From NCBI GenBank assembly GCA_014382695.1, contig JACNJF010000088.1, positions 14,009-46,471 on the forward strand: a DNA stretch of 32,463 bases, in the 5' to 3' direction. The notes beneath the pieces are model-generated. The model saw only the letters and a program-made list of their open reading frames with translations. It did not search any database and had not been told where the DNA came from. The DNA comes from Gammaproteobacteria bacterium. Its GTDB lineage: Bacteria; Pseudomonadota; Gammaproteobacteria; GCA-001735895. Positions 8,398 through 16,865 of this stretch are shown piece after piece. Position 1 is the first letter of the stretch, and every line of letters begins with the position of its first letter. The position numbers and the translations under genes are program-made.

Positions 8398-9777
8398 TCA
8401 ACTCGACTTCTGGTTATCATTCGCTTCACCTTCAAGCTTTCTATATAAACTGGAAATACCGATCCCTAACTCACTGGCAGCAGCTTTACGGTCACCTTCA
8501 GCGGCTTCGATCGCTTTTTTAATCACTTCAATCTCATACGCATGCAACTGCTGTTTAAGCGACCCTTTTACCAGACCGGGATAACCCATAACATTATCCT
8601 TAATATCGCTGATATTCTGCGGCAGATCGGTCAGCTCGATGCGTCCGTTTTCGCACAGTATCAAAGATCTGGCCACCACATTCTGTAATTCACGCACATT
8701 TCCTGGCCAGGCATAACTGAGCAAATGGGCCTTCGCTTCGGGTGAAAACTCTATGCCACCTTCCAGACTCATTTTTTTACTTTCCTTGACGATAAAGTAA
8801 TCCAGCAATGCGGGCACGTCTTCAATGCGTTGGGACAGAGGCGGCAGTGGCACATGAAACACATTCAGTCGAAAATAAAGATCTTCCCGAAAAGTTCCAT
8901 CGGTGACCATTTGCTCTAAATCACGGTTGGTAGCAGCAATGATTCGTACATTTATTTTACGCGCCTGTTCACTACCCAGGGAGCGCACTTCCTGATCTTC
9001 AATCACATGCAGTAATTTGACCTGCAGATTGAGCGGTAATTCACCGATTTCATCCAGAAAAATAGTGCCCTGATCGGCTTCGGCAAACAGCCCTCTTTTG
9101 GCTTTCACCGCGCCGGTAAAGGCACCTTTTGTATGCCCAAAAAACTCACTTTCCAGCAGGCTTTCAGGAATCGCCCCGCAGTTTACCGGAATAAATGAAT
9201 TATTGGCACGGGTACTTTTCTTATGGATTGAAAGTGCAATCACGCCTTTACCCGAACCACTCGATCCGGTAATCAGCACCGTACTATCGGTTGGTGCCAC
9301 CTTGCTCACCAGACGATCCACCAGTTTCATGGCCGGCGACACCATCTGGCAGACCTTTTTTTCCTGCCCCATCACCATTTCTCTTAACACTTCATTTTCA
9401 GAGCGTAAGCGAATGACATCAGACAGGTGTTCCAGCCGGTTCAACACATCTTCATTTCTGAGCGGCTTGAGCATGTAATCATAGGCTCCGGCACGCATCG
9501 CTTCGATCGCGGTATCTACTGAAGCATAAGCGGTCATCATTAGAAAGATGGTTTCTATGCCCGCACTTAATGTTTTTTCGACCACTTCGATGCCGTTCAT
9601 ATCGGGCATGCGGATATCACAGATAGCAACATCCACATCGCCTTTACTAAGGCGATCCAGCGCTTCGACCCCATTTGCGGCGACACTTACCGAGTGGCCG
9701 GCGCTGCTGGCTGTTTTAGACAGAATCTGTCGAAGGGCAGGTTCGTCGTCGACGATCAAAACTTGTAAAGATGGCAT
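8398..9777 (-). CDS. NtrC-family sigma-54-dependent response regulator
   Basis: 459 residues with the complete three-domain layout. A receiver domain covers about 1-120, with the phosphoacceptor Asp54 in AICDIRMPDMNG, acidic D10/D11 and Lys104. An AAA+ activator domain covers about 145-385, with Walker A GSSGSGKG at 171-178, the sigma-54-contacting GAFTGA loop at 218-223 and Walker B TIFLDE at 238-243. A C-terminal Fis-type helix-turn-helix follows (GDRKAAASELGIGISSLYRKLE). An AAGGA ribosome-binding site lies upstream of the start. It is encoded directly after two histidine kinases. It is the only sigma-54 activator seen here and therefore the prime candidate for acting at the five sigma-54 promoters. 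Confidence 0.95.
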   Translation of the reverse strand: MPSLQVLIVDDEPALRQILSKTASSAGHSVSVAANGVEALDRLSKGDVDVAICDIRMPDMNGIEVVEKTLSAGIETIFLMMTAYASVDTAIEAMRAGAYDYMLKPLRNEDVLNRLEHLSDVIRLRSENEVLREMVMGQEKKVCQMVSPAMKLVDRLVSKVAPTDSTVLITGSSGSGKGVIALSIHKKSTRANNSFIPVNCGAIPESLLESEFFGHTKGAFTGAVKAKRGLFAEADQGTIFLDEIGELPLNLQVKLLHVIEDQEVRSLGSEQARKINVRIIAATNRDLEQMVTDGTFREDLYFRLNVFHVPLPPLSQRIEDVPALLDYFIVKESKKMSLEGGIEFSPEAKAHLLSYAWPGNVRELQNVVARSLILCENGRIELTDLPQNISDIKDNVMGYPGLVKGSLKQQLHAYEIEVIKKAIEAAEGDRKAAASELGIGISSLYRKLEGEANDNQKSS

Positions 9778-9782
9778 AGCGG

Positions 9783-11015
9783 TTAATCCTTGGGACTGTA
9801 TTTAATGGGCAGTGAAACACAGACATTCGTCATGACCCCTACCTGCGAAGTTATGTCAATCGAGCCACGGTGACTGTCCAGCAACGATTTACACATCGCC
9901 AGACCGAGACCAGTACCCTCGCCGGGGCCCTTACTGGTAAAAAAGTTTTCAAATATTTTTGGCAAGATACTCATCTCAATGCCACAGCCATTATCCTTGA
10001 TGTTGATGTAGATATATTCTTCATCAAAACAGGTGGATATATGTACCGATGACTTGCGTGTCATTACCTGCTCTACCGCATAGGCAGCATTACTCAGCAG
10101 GTTGATTAAAACTTGCGTGATCTGATCCTTGGTGCCATACACCGGCGGTAAGTCGGGATCCAGCACCACGCGTAAATCGATGTGCGACCAGCGCCCATCG
10201 TACTGAATCAGGCGACAGGTGGTATTTATCATCGCATTGATATCGAGCAGCTCCGTTCTGGCATGGCGCGAATAGGAAAACTCGGAAATATCCATGGTGA
10301 TTCCGGTAATTCGATCGACCTCACCGATGACCTGATCCAGCTGTTTCGTCATTAACTGACGCAACCCCATATCCTTGATCAGTTTACTTAAATCCTTGAT
10401 GTCACAAACCAGACCGCGAATCGCAGCAATCGGGTTGCCGACTTCATGCAATATACCGGACGTTAGCAATCCAATCTCTGCCATTTTGGATTGCTGGATA
10501 ATCTTCAAGCGCTCCTGTTCCAGCTTTCGACGAGCATCCTTGATCTCGGTAATATCCTCCTTAATCGCAATATAATGCGTGATTTCATTATTCGAATCCT
10601 TGATCCCGGTGATTACCGCTCGCTCCCAGAATAACTCACCATCTTTACGCCGGTTATGAAACACACCATTCCACTGATCACCCGTAGAGATGGTATCCCA
10701 CAGGTCCTTATAGTCTTCCGACTGGGACTCTCCTGATTTAAGGAAATTTGGATTTTTACCGACCACTTCATGCAGTTTATACCCGGTCACCTCTTCAAAC
10801 TTGGGGTTAACAAACTCAATCAAGCCCTTGGCATCGGTAATCACCACCGCAATCGGCGCGTTTTCTACGACATAGGCATAGTTTTTACACTGCGTCTCAC
10901 TGGAGCCGGTATTGCCAAAATCATCCAGCTGGCGCTGACTATTTTCCAGCGCATTTCGCACCAGACTCAACTCCTGGTTTAAATTCTTTTTTGATTGCTT
11001 GTCTTTATCTTTCAT
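9783..11015 (-). CDS. Cytosolic PAS-domain histidine kinase
   Basis: 410 residues with no membrane segment. A short N-terminal coiled coil precedes a PAS/PAC domain at about 45-160 ([30 protein letters not shown], then [11 protein letters not shown]). The dimerisation and phosphoacceptor box contains His190 ([15 protein letters not shown]). The ATPase domain has an N box ([12 protein letters not shown]), a G1 box (DNGCGIE) and a G2 box ([10 protein letters not shown]). It overlaps the upstream membrane kinase by 4 bp and lies 5 bp before the response regulator. The two kinases have similar catalytic cores and probably arose by duplication. I see no haem- or flavin-specific motif in the PAS domain. 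Confidence 0.93.
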   Translation of the reverse strand: MKDKDKQSKKNLNQELSLVRNALENSQRQLDDFGNTGSSETQCKNYAYVVENAPIAVVITDAKGLIEFVNPKFEEVTGYKLHEVVGKNPNFLKSGESQSEDYKDLWDTISTGDQWNGVFHNRRKDGELFWERAVITGIKDSNNEITHYIAIKEDITEIKDARRKLEQERLKIIQQSKMAEIGLLTSGILHEVGNPIAAIRGLVCDIKDLSKLIKDMGLRQLMTKQLDQVIGEVDRITGITMDISEFSYSRHARTELLDINAMINTTCRLIQYDGRWSHIDLRVVLDPDLPPVYGTKDQITQVLINLLSNAAYAVEQVMTRKSSVHISTCFDEEYIYINIKDNGCGIEMSILPKIFENFFTSKGPGEGTGLGLAMCKSLLDSHRGSIDITSQVGVMTNVCVSLPIKYSPKD

Positions 11016-12526
11016 GACTCGTTGCCTACCTTATTAAGCGGCAAAACTATGCTTATTACACTTCCTCGTGCGACATCAGTCGTAGCCTGTATAGTGCCGT
11101 TATGTGCTTTTACAATATTCCAGCAGATAGCCAAACCAAGACCCGTTCCCTGCCCTTCCGGTTTTGAACTAAAGAACGGATCGAAAATATGCTCCAGAAT
11201 TTCAGGCTGAATACCGATTCCGTTATCTGAAATGCGAATTAATAAATGCTCATCATCCTGTTGCTGCGTTTTGATCACCACTTTCGGATCCTTAAGATAA
11301 CGCACCGCATCTAATGCATTATCCAGTACGTTACTGATTAACTGAGTCAGTTGATTGATTGAAGCGAATAGCGCAGAAATGGAGTAATCCAGATCCATCT
11401 GTATGTCGATTCCAGCCCAACGTTTATCGTAACGCACAATATTGCAGGTGCTGGTAATCATCTGATTGACATCCAGCCATTCAAACTCATCTCTTTTATG
11501 CGTATCAAAAACGGATAACTCACGGGTCAGGCGTACCAACCCTGAGGTATAGCCTAATAGGGTTTCAATATTTTGCAGGGCTTCTTCGCTTAAATGACTA
11601 TCCTTATCGCTTTTCAACTCCTCTACCAGGCCGGAAATACAGGTCACCGGATTTGCGATTTCATGAGCGATACCACCGGCCAGCGAATCAATCGCGACCA
11701 TTCTGTCCATGAAAGAAGATTTACTGCGTTGTATCTCCAGCGCATGCTCTCTTTCAGCCAGAGCCTTTGCCATATGGTTGACACCCTCTGTCAACTGACC
11801 GACTTCATCTTGACGGTAAACCGGCAGCGGTTTGCCTCGATAGCCCAGGACTATTTCAGCCGTACGTTGCTGTAGTGCCAGTAAATCTTTTTTCAACTTG
11901 CCGATAAACAGATTTATCATAGTACCCAGCAACACCAGACCGATGATGGCCAGGGTTAAAGTGATCACCACCATAGAATCATTTTGTGAGCGGTAATCCT
12001 CCACCAGACTCGCTAGACGTACCCGGTTAAGCGCCATCAATCGATCCAGTTCCGATTTGGTGCGAGCCAGATGGAACTGAATTTTTCTTAAATTATCGCT
12101 ATTGGGTTCCTCCATCGACAATGGAATCGATTCGACCAGCATGCGGAACGATTCCGCCTGCTCCGGAAACCAGGTCTGTAAATTGATGTACTGCTCACGC
12201 AAGCCCGAAAAATAACCCACCACCATTTTCAGGTCAGACTGGGACACATCAGAAAACAACACCGTTACCAGATGGAATGCAGCCAGATCGGCCTGCACCA
12301 GAGCTTCCTGTGCCTTTTGAATTTTTTGATACTGTTCAAGTTGCTGCAGCGGTTTATGGCGCTGGTTGAGTACAAATACAGAGATAAAAGCGATATAGGA
12401 AATGAGCAATATATTAAACAGGTAGCCTTTGGACTTGAGGGAAGAAAAAGCACCACCTTTGGGCTTTGACTCGCTCACTATTACCGGCGTCTCAGTTCTG
12501 GGCTCAAAATCCTGTTTCATATTCAT
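11012..12526 (-). CDS. Membrane sensor histidine kinase with HAMP domain
   Basis: 504 residues. Membrane helices at about 35-54 and 184-208 frame a helical periplasmic sensor region of about 125 residues (KPLQQLEQYQKIQKAQEALV onward) without cysteines or a CXXCH motif. A HAMP domain follows, ending GQLTEGVNHMAKALAERE. Then come a phosphoacceptor box with His288 (GGIAHEIANPVTCISG) and an ATPase domain with NVLDNALDAV, DNGIGIQ and GQGTGLGLAI. The start is 2 bp after the thioredoxin gene. It presumably senses an envelope signal, possibly through the adjacent thioredoxin or cytochromes, and phosphorylates the NtrC-type regulator. Confidence 0.93.
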   Translation of the reverse strand: MNMKQDFEPRTETPVIVSESKPKGGAFSSLKSKGYLFNILLISYIAFISVFVLNQRHKPLQQLEQYQKIQKAQEALVQADLAAFHLVTVLFSDVSQSDLKMVVGYFSGLREQYINLQTWFPEQAESFRMLVESIPLSMEEPNSDNLRKIQFHLARTKSELDRLMALNRVRLASLVEDYRSQNDSMVVITLTLAIIGLVLLGTMINLFIGKLKKDLLALQQRTAEIVLGYRGKPLPVYRQDEVGQLTEGVNHMAKALAEREHALEIQRSKSSFMDRMVAIDSLAGGIAHEIANPVTCISGLVEELKSDKDSHLSEEALQNIETLLGYTSGLVRLTRELSVFDTHKRDEFEWLDVNQMITSTCNIVRYDKRWAGIDIQMDLDYSISALFASINQLTQLISNVLDNALDAVRYLKDPKVVIKTQQQDDEHLLIRISDNGIGIQPEILEHIFDPFFSSKPEGQGTGLGLAICWNIVKAHNGTIQATTDVARGSVISIVLPLNKVGNES

Positions 12527-12528
12527 GC

Positions 12529-13083
12529 TCAGCCAGGACCCAGACTTTTAAGCGGATACTGGTCACCCTTATGAATTCTTTCCAGCAGGCTATGAACGGC
12601 TTCACTATTCCAGGGTTGTTCACCGACAATGCGCATAATAATAAGCCCCTCGGGCGAAATGATAAATGTTTCAGGGTAATTACGAATACCCAGAGTTTCG
12701 TAGGCAAGTTGCCGTTCAGCATCATGATAATTGTCAAAGTGTATTTGATGTTGAATCAAAAACTCACGCATCAGGTTTTTGTCTTCATCGACAGACACAC
12801 CGATCACCCGAAAATGCTGTCTGTTCATGGCGTCATCCAGACCCTGTAGAGCGGGCATTTCCTTGCGGCAGGGAGGGCACCAGCTTGCCCAGAAATTTAC
12901 TACCAGCGTTTTACCCGCTATTTGTGCGACGACTTCACCACCCATCAGCTCTGATAGAGAAGAGACCGGAAAGGTATCTCCTGGCTTCAGTCTTCCCCGA
13001 GCGCCAGAGTCACAGCAATTTAAAAATGAGAGCGAAACCAGTAAAACAATAACCCGGTTTACTGTCACGGAATAAATCGACAT
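12529..13083 (-). CDS. TlpA/ResA-like periplasmic thioredoxin
   Basis: 184 residues. An N-terminal hydrophobic segment (VIVLLVSLSFLNC) is either an anchor or a weak lipobox. The thioredoxin fold carries the active site WASWCPPC at 65-72, followed by RKEMPAL, IGVSVDED, the cis-Pro region NYPETFII and a terminal helix. In system II maturation ResA/CcsX keeps apocytochrome CXXCH cysteines reduced for haem attachment. With ResB and CcsA/ResC also in this window, that is the most likely role. Being first in the regulator operon, it could alternatively link redox state to the membrane kinase. Confidence 0.88.
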   Translation of the reverse strand: MSIYSVTVNRVIVLLVSLSFLNCCDSGARGRLKPGDTFPVSSLSELMGGEVVAQIAGKTLVVNFWASWCPPCRKEMPALQGLDDAMNRQHFRVIGVSVDEDKNLMREFLIQHQIHFDNYHDAERQLAYETLGIRNYPETFIISPEGLIIMRIVGEQPWNSEAVHSLLERIHKGDQYPLKSLGPG

Positions 13084-13452
13084 TACTTCACTGCCTCAAT
13101 GTGATAAAAACCGGTCACAGTCATTGCATTACTCAGATTCTATAAAGTGATAACCCGGTCAATCTTTAAGGGCTCCCTGGTGCATCAGTAATCCTGCAAT
13201 TGAGCCGGAACCTAACTGAAAAAATGCTAAAATAATCAGCGCACTACAGGTCAAATTTTAATCTGACATCAAGTCATGTAAGTATTGATCAAGCAATTTA
13301 GATGCCACATTGAAAATGCCGGTAATAGCACCCAGTACAGGAATTGATAAAAATCCGCCCAAGCGCAATTCTCTTATCCGGGAACTAACAGGGCTATATT
13401 CTCATTTTCGAGAGTGAATTGCACGATATCAGCATCAAACAAATCACTTTAT
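13084..13452. other. Intergenic region upstream of the regulator operon
   Basis: 369 bp without a gene, between the thioredoxin gene and the downstream end of the trihaem pair. It holds the minus-strand sigma-54 promoter at 13292-13307. An imperfect pair (GCAATTCTCT near 13365, with GAGAGTGAATTGC near 13410) lies upstream of that promoter and might be an activator site. I see no convincing terminator for the trihaem operon here, so read-through into the regulator operon is possible. Confidence 0.5.
13292..13307 (-). promoter_or_regulatory. Sigma-54 promoter for the regulator operon
   Basis: The minus strand reads TGGCATCTAAATTGCT, matching the consensus TGGCACGNNNNTTGCW except at two positions (TGGCAt and the following base). 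The invariant GG and GC have the required 10-base spacing. It points to the thioredoxin start at 13083, with a predicted leader of about 200 nt, which is long. If real, the sigma-54 activator would control its own operon. Confidence 0.65.
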
Positions 13453-14439
13453 TCAATCCTTCAGCGGATAGAATGCATCAGAAATATAATCAATAACGTG
13501 ATCAATCTGCTCATGATTCAGTACCTGTCCCCAGGCCGGCATGGATGTATTAACCAGGCCGTTGCGAATTCTCTGCCTGAGTAAATCGCGCGACATGGTT
13601 GACATAAACACCCGATCTCTCAAGTCACGCGGGGAAGGCTCAAGAAAACTACCTATCCAGTTTTGCCCACTTCCATCCGCGGCATGACAAAAAGCACAGT
13701 TCTGCAGCCATAAAACCTTCCCACTGGCGGCACTCTCAGACAGCTCAGCCGTTTCTGGAGAAATATCGTGCTGTGCGTAAATACTGGCCGCGCTCACCGC
13801 GTCAATACGGGTATGTGAATAGTTATTGCGTGGATAGGAAATCGACTGCTTTTGCCATACCAAACCCTCATCAACCACACGTGAGCGATCATGGCAGGTG
13901 ATACAGCTGGCAAGAAACAGTCGCTTGCCACTGGCCTGCTCCTCGGAAAGCTCTTCCCAGGGCTTATCCAGCGCAATTTCACCCGTTGCAAAAGGAAAGG
14001 CGATCGCATAGCGGGCATGCTCGGGCCATCCATTCTCGAGTGTATGATATTGCGTATTGAGCGCTCTATTCTGCATAAACTCAAGCCGGATAAAATCCAC
14101 CACCGCCTCAATCTGCTGCGCATTCAATACGCGGGAAAAAGCCGTCATCGCGGTTTGGGGCTTACCCTCGGTAACCGCGTCAATCATTTGCTGGCGCGAC
14201 AACTTATCGCGCGGCGTGGCCGTGAAATCGCGTGGCGACGGCGTTACAAAGGTTGCAGTAAGCGTGCGTGCATCACCTGAATACCCATGACAGAAATAGC
14301 AACGGAAATTATAGATTTCACGTCCCTGCTCAAGCCTATCTGCTGTTTTCGGCTTCAACGGCTGCTGCGCCGCCAGCAGACTTCCGTGCAACAATAAGCC
14401 ACAGCAAAGTACCCACAGACTGCCTATCAATATCCTCAC
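13453..14439 (-). CDS. Trihaem c-type cytochrome
   Basis: 328 residues from a GTG start, with a signal peptide ending SLLAA. Three class-I-like domains carry CYFCH (47-51), CITCH (179-183) and CAFCH (248-252). Domains 1 and 3 show the Met ligand region (Met98 in TAMTAF, Met300 in TSMPAW), a PSPRDF/L motif and a closing 'QQIEAVVDFI' helix. Domain 2 lacks an obvious Met and has His209 and His224 as alternatives, so its haem may be His-ligated. It lies 15 bp downstream of another trihaem gene in the same operon. Likely a periplasmic electron carrier chain or the donor subunit of an oxidase-like partner not seen here. Confidence 0.9.
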   Translation of the reverse strand: MRILIGSLWVLCCGLLLHGSLLAAQQPLKPKTADRLEQGREIYNFRCYFCHGYSGDARTLTATFVTPSPRDFTATPRDKLSRQQMIDAVTEGKPQTAMTAFSRVLNAQQIEAVVDFIRLEFMQNRALNTQYHTLENGWPEHARYAIAFPFATGEIALDKPWEELSEEQASGKRLFLASCITCHDRSRVVDEGLVWQKQSISYPRNNYSHTRIDAVSAASIYAQHDISPETAELSESAASGKVLWLQNCAFCHAADGSGQNWIGSFLEPSPRDLRDRVFMSTMSRDLLRQRIRNGLVNTSMPAWGQVLNHEQIDHVIDYISDAFYPLKD

Positions 14440-14454
14440 AACAAAGTCAGGGGA

Positions 14455-15453
14455 TTAATGATCCTGAATATACTGCTGAAAAATATACTCACTCACATCT
14501 GCCAGTTGCTGGCGATCAAAAACTTTTTCCCAGGCCGGCATTTCCGTACGCAATTTACCCTTGGCTATAAAATCATACAGTGCAGGACGGTTCAGCGCAG
14601 CACGCGAAGAAGTATGCAGGAAATTTCGCGGCTTGGGATTGATAAAATAAGCCCTCGGGCCGCGCCCATCCCCACTGGCTCCATGACAGGCAGAGCAATT
14701 GCTCATATACAATGCAGCGCCGTTAATCGAGTCTCCCTGCAAGCCAAACGGCAGGGGCTGAGACATATCTGCACGCGCATTCGCGCTATCCTTCGAGCTA
14801 TCAGCTGATACCATTTTTGCCGAACTGGCAGACATGAATGTATTGATAACATAATCAACCACCGTTTCTATCTGCGCCGGACTAAGTCGATGCTCCCAGC
14901 CGGTCATGGCAGTTTCCGCCCGTCCAAATGAAACCGACTTGATCATTCTCTGCCGATCCAGCTTGGCCTGAGTTTCCGCCGAGCTAAAATCAACCGGCGG
15001 AGGATTCAGCCCACTGGTGGCCCAGACCGCACCTTTCCCAGTATCACCATGACATACCGAACAGAAATCCGCATAGATTCGACTGCCCTCAGAGGCACTG
15101 GTAACAGTCGTCGGGAGCATAAATTTTTGCTGAATAAAGTTAGAAATTTCTGCAATCTGGGTATCGGATAGTCGCGATTTCCAGCTCGACATAGCCGTGC
15201 CGGGAACGCCATTTTTTATGGCCGCCATAATGCGCTCATGACTCAGCTCAACCGCAGATTGCGGGCTGGTAAAATTTCTGGGAGGCGGCACCATACCCTG
15301 CGTCGCATGACTTTGCCCATCGCCTTTATCGCCATGACAGACCGAACAGTAATCTTGATACAAAGCCCCGGCATCAACCTCAGCAGCGTTTACCGGCAAC
15401 GTTAATACGGCTGCAATCACCGCAAGGGACAGGGGGAAAATAAAATATTTCAT
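14455..15453 (-). CDS. Trihaem c-type cytochrome of three class-I-like domains
   Basis: 332 residues with a signal peptide ending VNAAE. It is built of three similar cytochrome c domains: CSVCH at 36-40, CSVCH at 131-135 and CSACH at 253-257. Each is followed by a P-x-P-x-(N/D)-F motif (PPPRNF, PPPVDF, PKPRNF) and a Met ligand (Met88, Met183, Met305) before a 'W...L/F...Q' helix. A Ser/Ala-rich linker at 208-235 separates domains 2 and 3. All three haems therefore appear to be His/Met, unlike the bis-His multihaem proteins elsewhere in the window, which implies higher potentials. AAGG upstream is the ribosome-binding site. First gene of its operon, behind a near-perfect sigma-54 promoter. Confidence 0.92.
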   Translation of the reverse strand: MKYFIFPLSLAVIAAVLTLPVNAAEVDAGALYQDYCSVCHGDKGDGQSHATQGMVPPPRNFTSPQSAVELSHERIMAAIKNGVPGTAMSSWKSRLSDTQIAEISNFIQQKFMLPTTVTSASEGSRIYADFCSVCHGDTGKGAVWATSGLNPPPVDFSSAETQAKLDRQRMIKSVSFGRAETAMTGWEHRLSPAQIETVVDYVINTFMSASSAKMVSADSSKDSANARADMSQPLPFGLQGDSINGAALYMSNCSACHGASGDGRGPRAYFINPKPRNFLHTSSRAALNRPALYDFIAKGKLRTEMPAWEKVFDRQQLADVSEYIFQQYIQDH

Positions 15454-15577
15454 GCGCGAACCTTCAGCTTAATTCTTTAACTATTTTCAAATGATGTGAC
15501 ACAAACAACCTATATCAACTACTATTCAGAGCCTTTAAACCTGAATTAACTCGTTACTTTATGTAATTATTTAACCC

Positions 15578-15593
15578 AGCAAGTATAGTGCCA
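15578..15593 (-). promoter_or_regulatory. Sigma-54 promoter for the trihaem cytochrome operon
   Basis: The minus strand reads TGGCACTATACTTGCT: TGGCAC, five bases, TTGCT. That is a full match to the conserved -24/-12 bases with correct spacing. The predicted start is near 15567, giving a leader of about 114 nt to the ATG at 15453. It is divergent to the sigma-54 promoter at 15609-15624. Confidence 0.85.
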
Positions 15594-15608
15594 TGTATTC
15601 CTATTTTC

Positions 15609-15624
15609 TGGTACTGTATTTGCT
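15609..15624 (+). promoter_or_regulatory. Sigma-54 promoter for the NHL lipoprotein gene
   Basis: The plus strand reads TGGTACTGTATTTGCT, one change (TGGtAC) from the core consensus, with GG and GC correctly spaced. The predicted start near 15634 leaves a leader of about 36 nt before the ATG at 15671. Only 15 bp separate it from the divergent sigma-54 promoter. Confidence 0.8.
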
Positions 15625-15670
15625 TTATTAAACCACTAAAAGCGTTTTGAGAAGATTTCCCGGTAGACAT

Positions 15671-16771
15671 ATGCAACTTACTAAATTCAGTACCGCCCTG
15701 TACCTCGCATTCATCCTGACCCTGATCAATGGATTGAGTGGATGTGCATCCACGCCCGATCAGGCAGAGTTCGTCGCCCCGGTATTCCCTCCTCCACCCG
15801 ATGAAGCTCGGTTTTACTACCAGCAAACATTGATTAGTAGCGCGGACGTAGAAATAGAAGATAAAGACTCTGCATTTAAACGCTTTGTAACCGGCAGCAC
15901 GCGATCAGGAACCGGCATGGGAAAACCATTTGGCGTGACCGTCCACAAGGGCCGAGTTTTTGTATCCGACACCCTGAAAAGAATGGTCATGGCATTCGAC
16001 AAACAGAATGGAAAGTTTATTGAAATAGGCGCCTCATCCCCCGGTGAGCTATTCAAACCGATGGGGCTGGATGTCGATAGCCAGGGCACATTATACGTAT
16101 GCGATTCCAGCATGAAACATGTTGTGGTGTACGATCGTGATGGCAAATACCTGCGCACCATTGGAAGCCGCGAAATGTTCAGTAGACCGGCAGGGCTGAC
16201 AGTCAATCCGGAAGGAACCAGAGTATTCGTTGTAGACACGGGCGGAGTTAAAAGCGACTGGCACCGTGTCGTCGTATTTGACGCCTTAACCGGCGAGTTT
16301 CTCTACAATATCTCAAAACGCGGCAATGAAGAAGGTGAACTCAATCTCCCCAGAGAAGCGACCATCGCCAGCGATGGCAACCTGTATGTGGTCGACGGGG
16401 GTAACTTTCGCATCCAGGTATTTACCCAGCAAGGTGAGTTTTTAAGAACTTTCGGCACCATTGGGCGTCGAAGTGGACAGTTTTCCAGGCCCAAAGGTAT
16501 AGGCTCTGATGCAGACGGTAATATTTACGTTGCCGATGCCGCCTTTGGAAACTTCCAGATTTTTAATCCCGAAGGACAGCTATTACTGCCCATCGGACAG
16601 AGAAACAGTATATTTGGAGCCGCTAATTTCATGCTACCTTCGGGCCTTGCAGTGGATGAAGACGGCAGGGTCTATATGGTTGACCAGTACTTCAAGAAGG
16701 TCGACATTTTCAGGCCTGCTTCTGTGGCTGAAAACCAGGGATTCTTTGCCCCTAAACCCGAGGCAAAGTAA
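15671..16771 (+). CDS. NHL-repeat beta-propeller lipoprotein
   Basis: The ATG at 15671 is chosen because the protein then begins with a lipoprotein signal (lipobox LSGC, Cys25, then ASTPD); a TTG at 15647 in the same frame lacks this advantage. 366 residues. After a FPPPPDEARFYYQ segment, six or so NHL blades follow, with cores such as KPFGVTVHKGRVFVSDT, KPMGLDVDSQGTLYVCDS, LPREATIASDGNLYVVDG, RPKGIGSDADGNIYVADA and LPSGLAVDEDGRVYMVDQ. It is paralogous to the NHL lipoprotein at 26614-27696, which shares GCA(S/T)TPD and the PP..(A/P)R(F/Y) segment. NHL proteins often accompany multihaem cytochrome loci, probably as scaffolds; no enzymatic motif is visible. Confidence 0.87.
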   Translation: MQLTKFSTALYLAFILTLINGLSGCASTPDQAEFVAPVFPPPPDEARFYYQQTLISSADVEIEDKDSAFKRFVTGSTRSGTGMGKPFGVTVHKGRVFVSDTLKRMVMAFDKQNGKFIEIGASSPGELFKPMGLDVDSQGTLYVCDSSMKHVVVYDRDGKYLRTIGSREMFSRPAGLTVNPEGTRVFVVDTGGVKSDWHRVVVFDALTGEFLYNISKRGNEEGELNLPREATIASDGNLYVVDGGNFRIQVFTQQGEFLRTFGTIGRRSGQFSRPKGIGSDADGNIYVADAAFGNFQIFNPEGQLLLPIGQRNSIFGAANFMLPSGLAVDEDGRVYMVDQYFKKVDIFRPASVAENQGFFAPKPEAK

Positions 16772-16865
16772 TGTACATCTATGACCCGACAGAAATCATG
16801 AATAGATTAATCGGCTCATTATTTATTTCCACAAACTTAATCATTACATTCATCAGGTAACCTCC

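Noticed and set aside
15554-15826. Minus-strand open frame of 90 codons over the divergent promoters
   Set aside because: It covers both sigma-54 elements and the start of the NHL lipoprotein on the opposite strand; no domain or signal peptide.
16820-16836. CGGCTCATTATTTATT before the NrfJ-like lipoprotein as a possible sigma-54 promoter
   Set aside because: The -12 GC is absent; the gene more likely shares the NHL gene's promoter.
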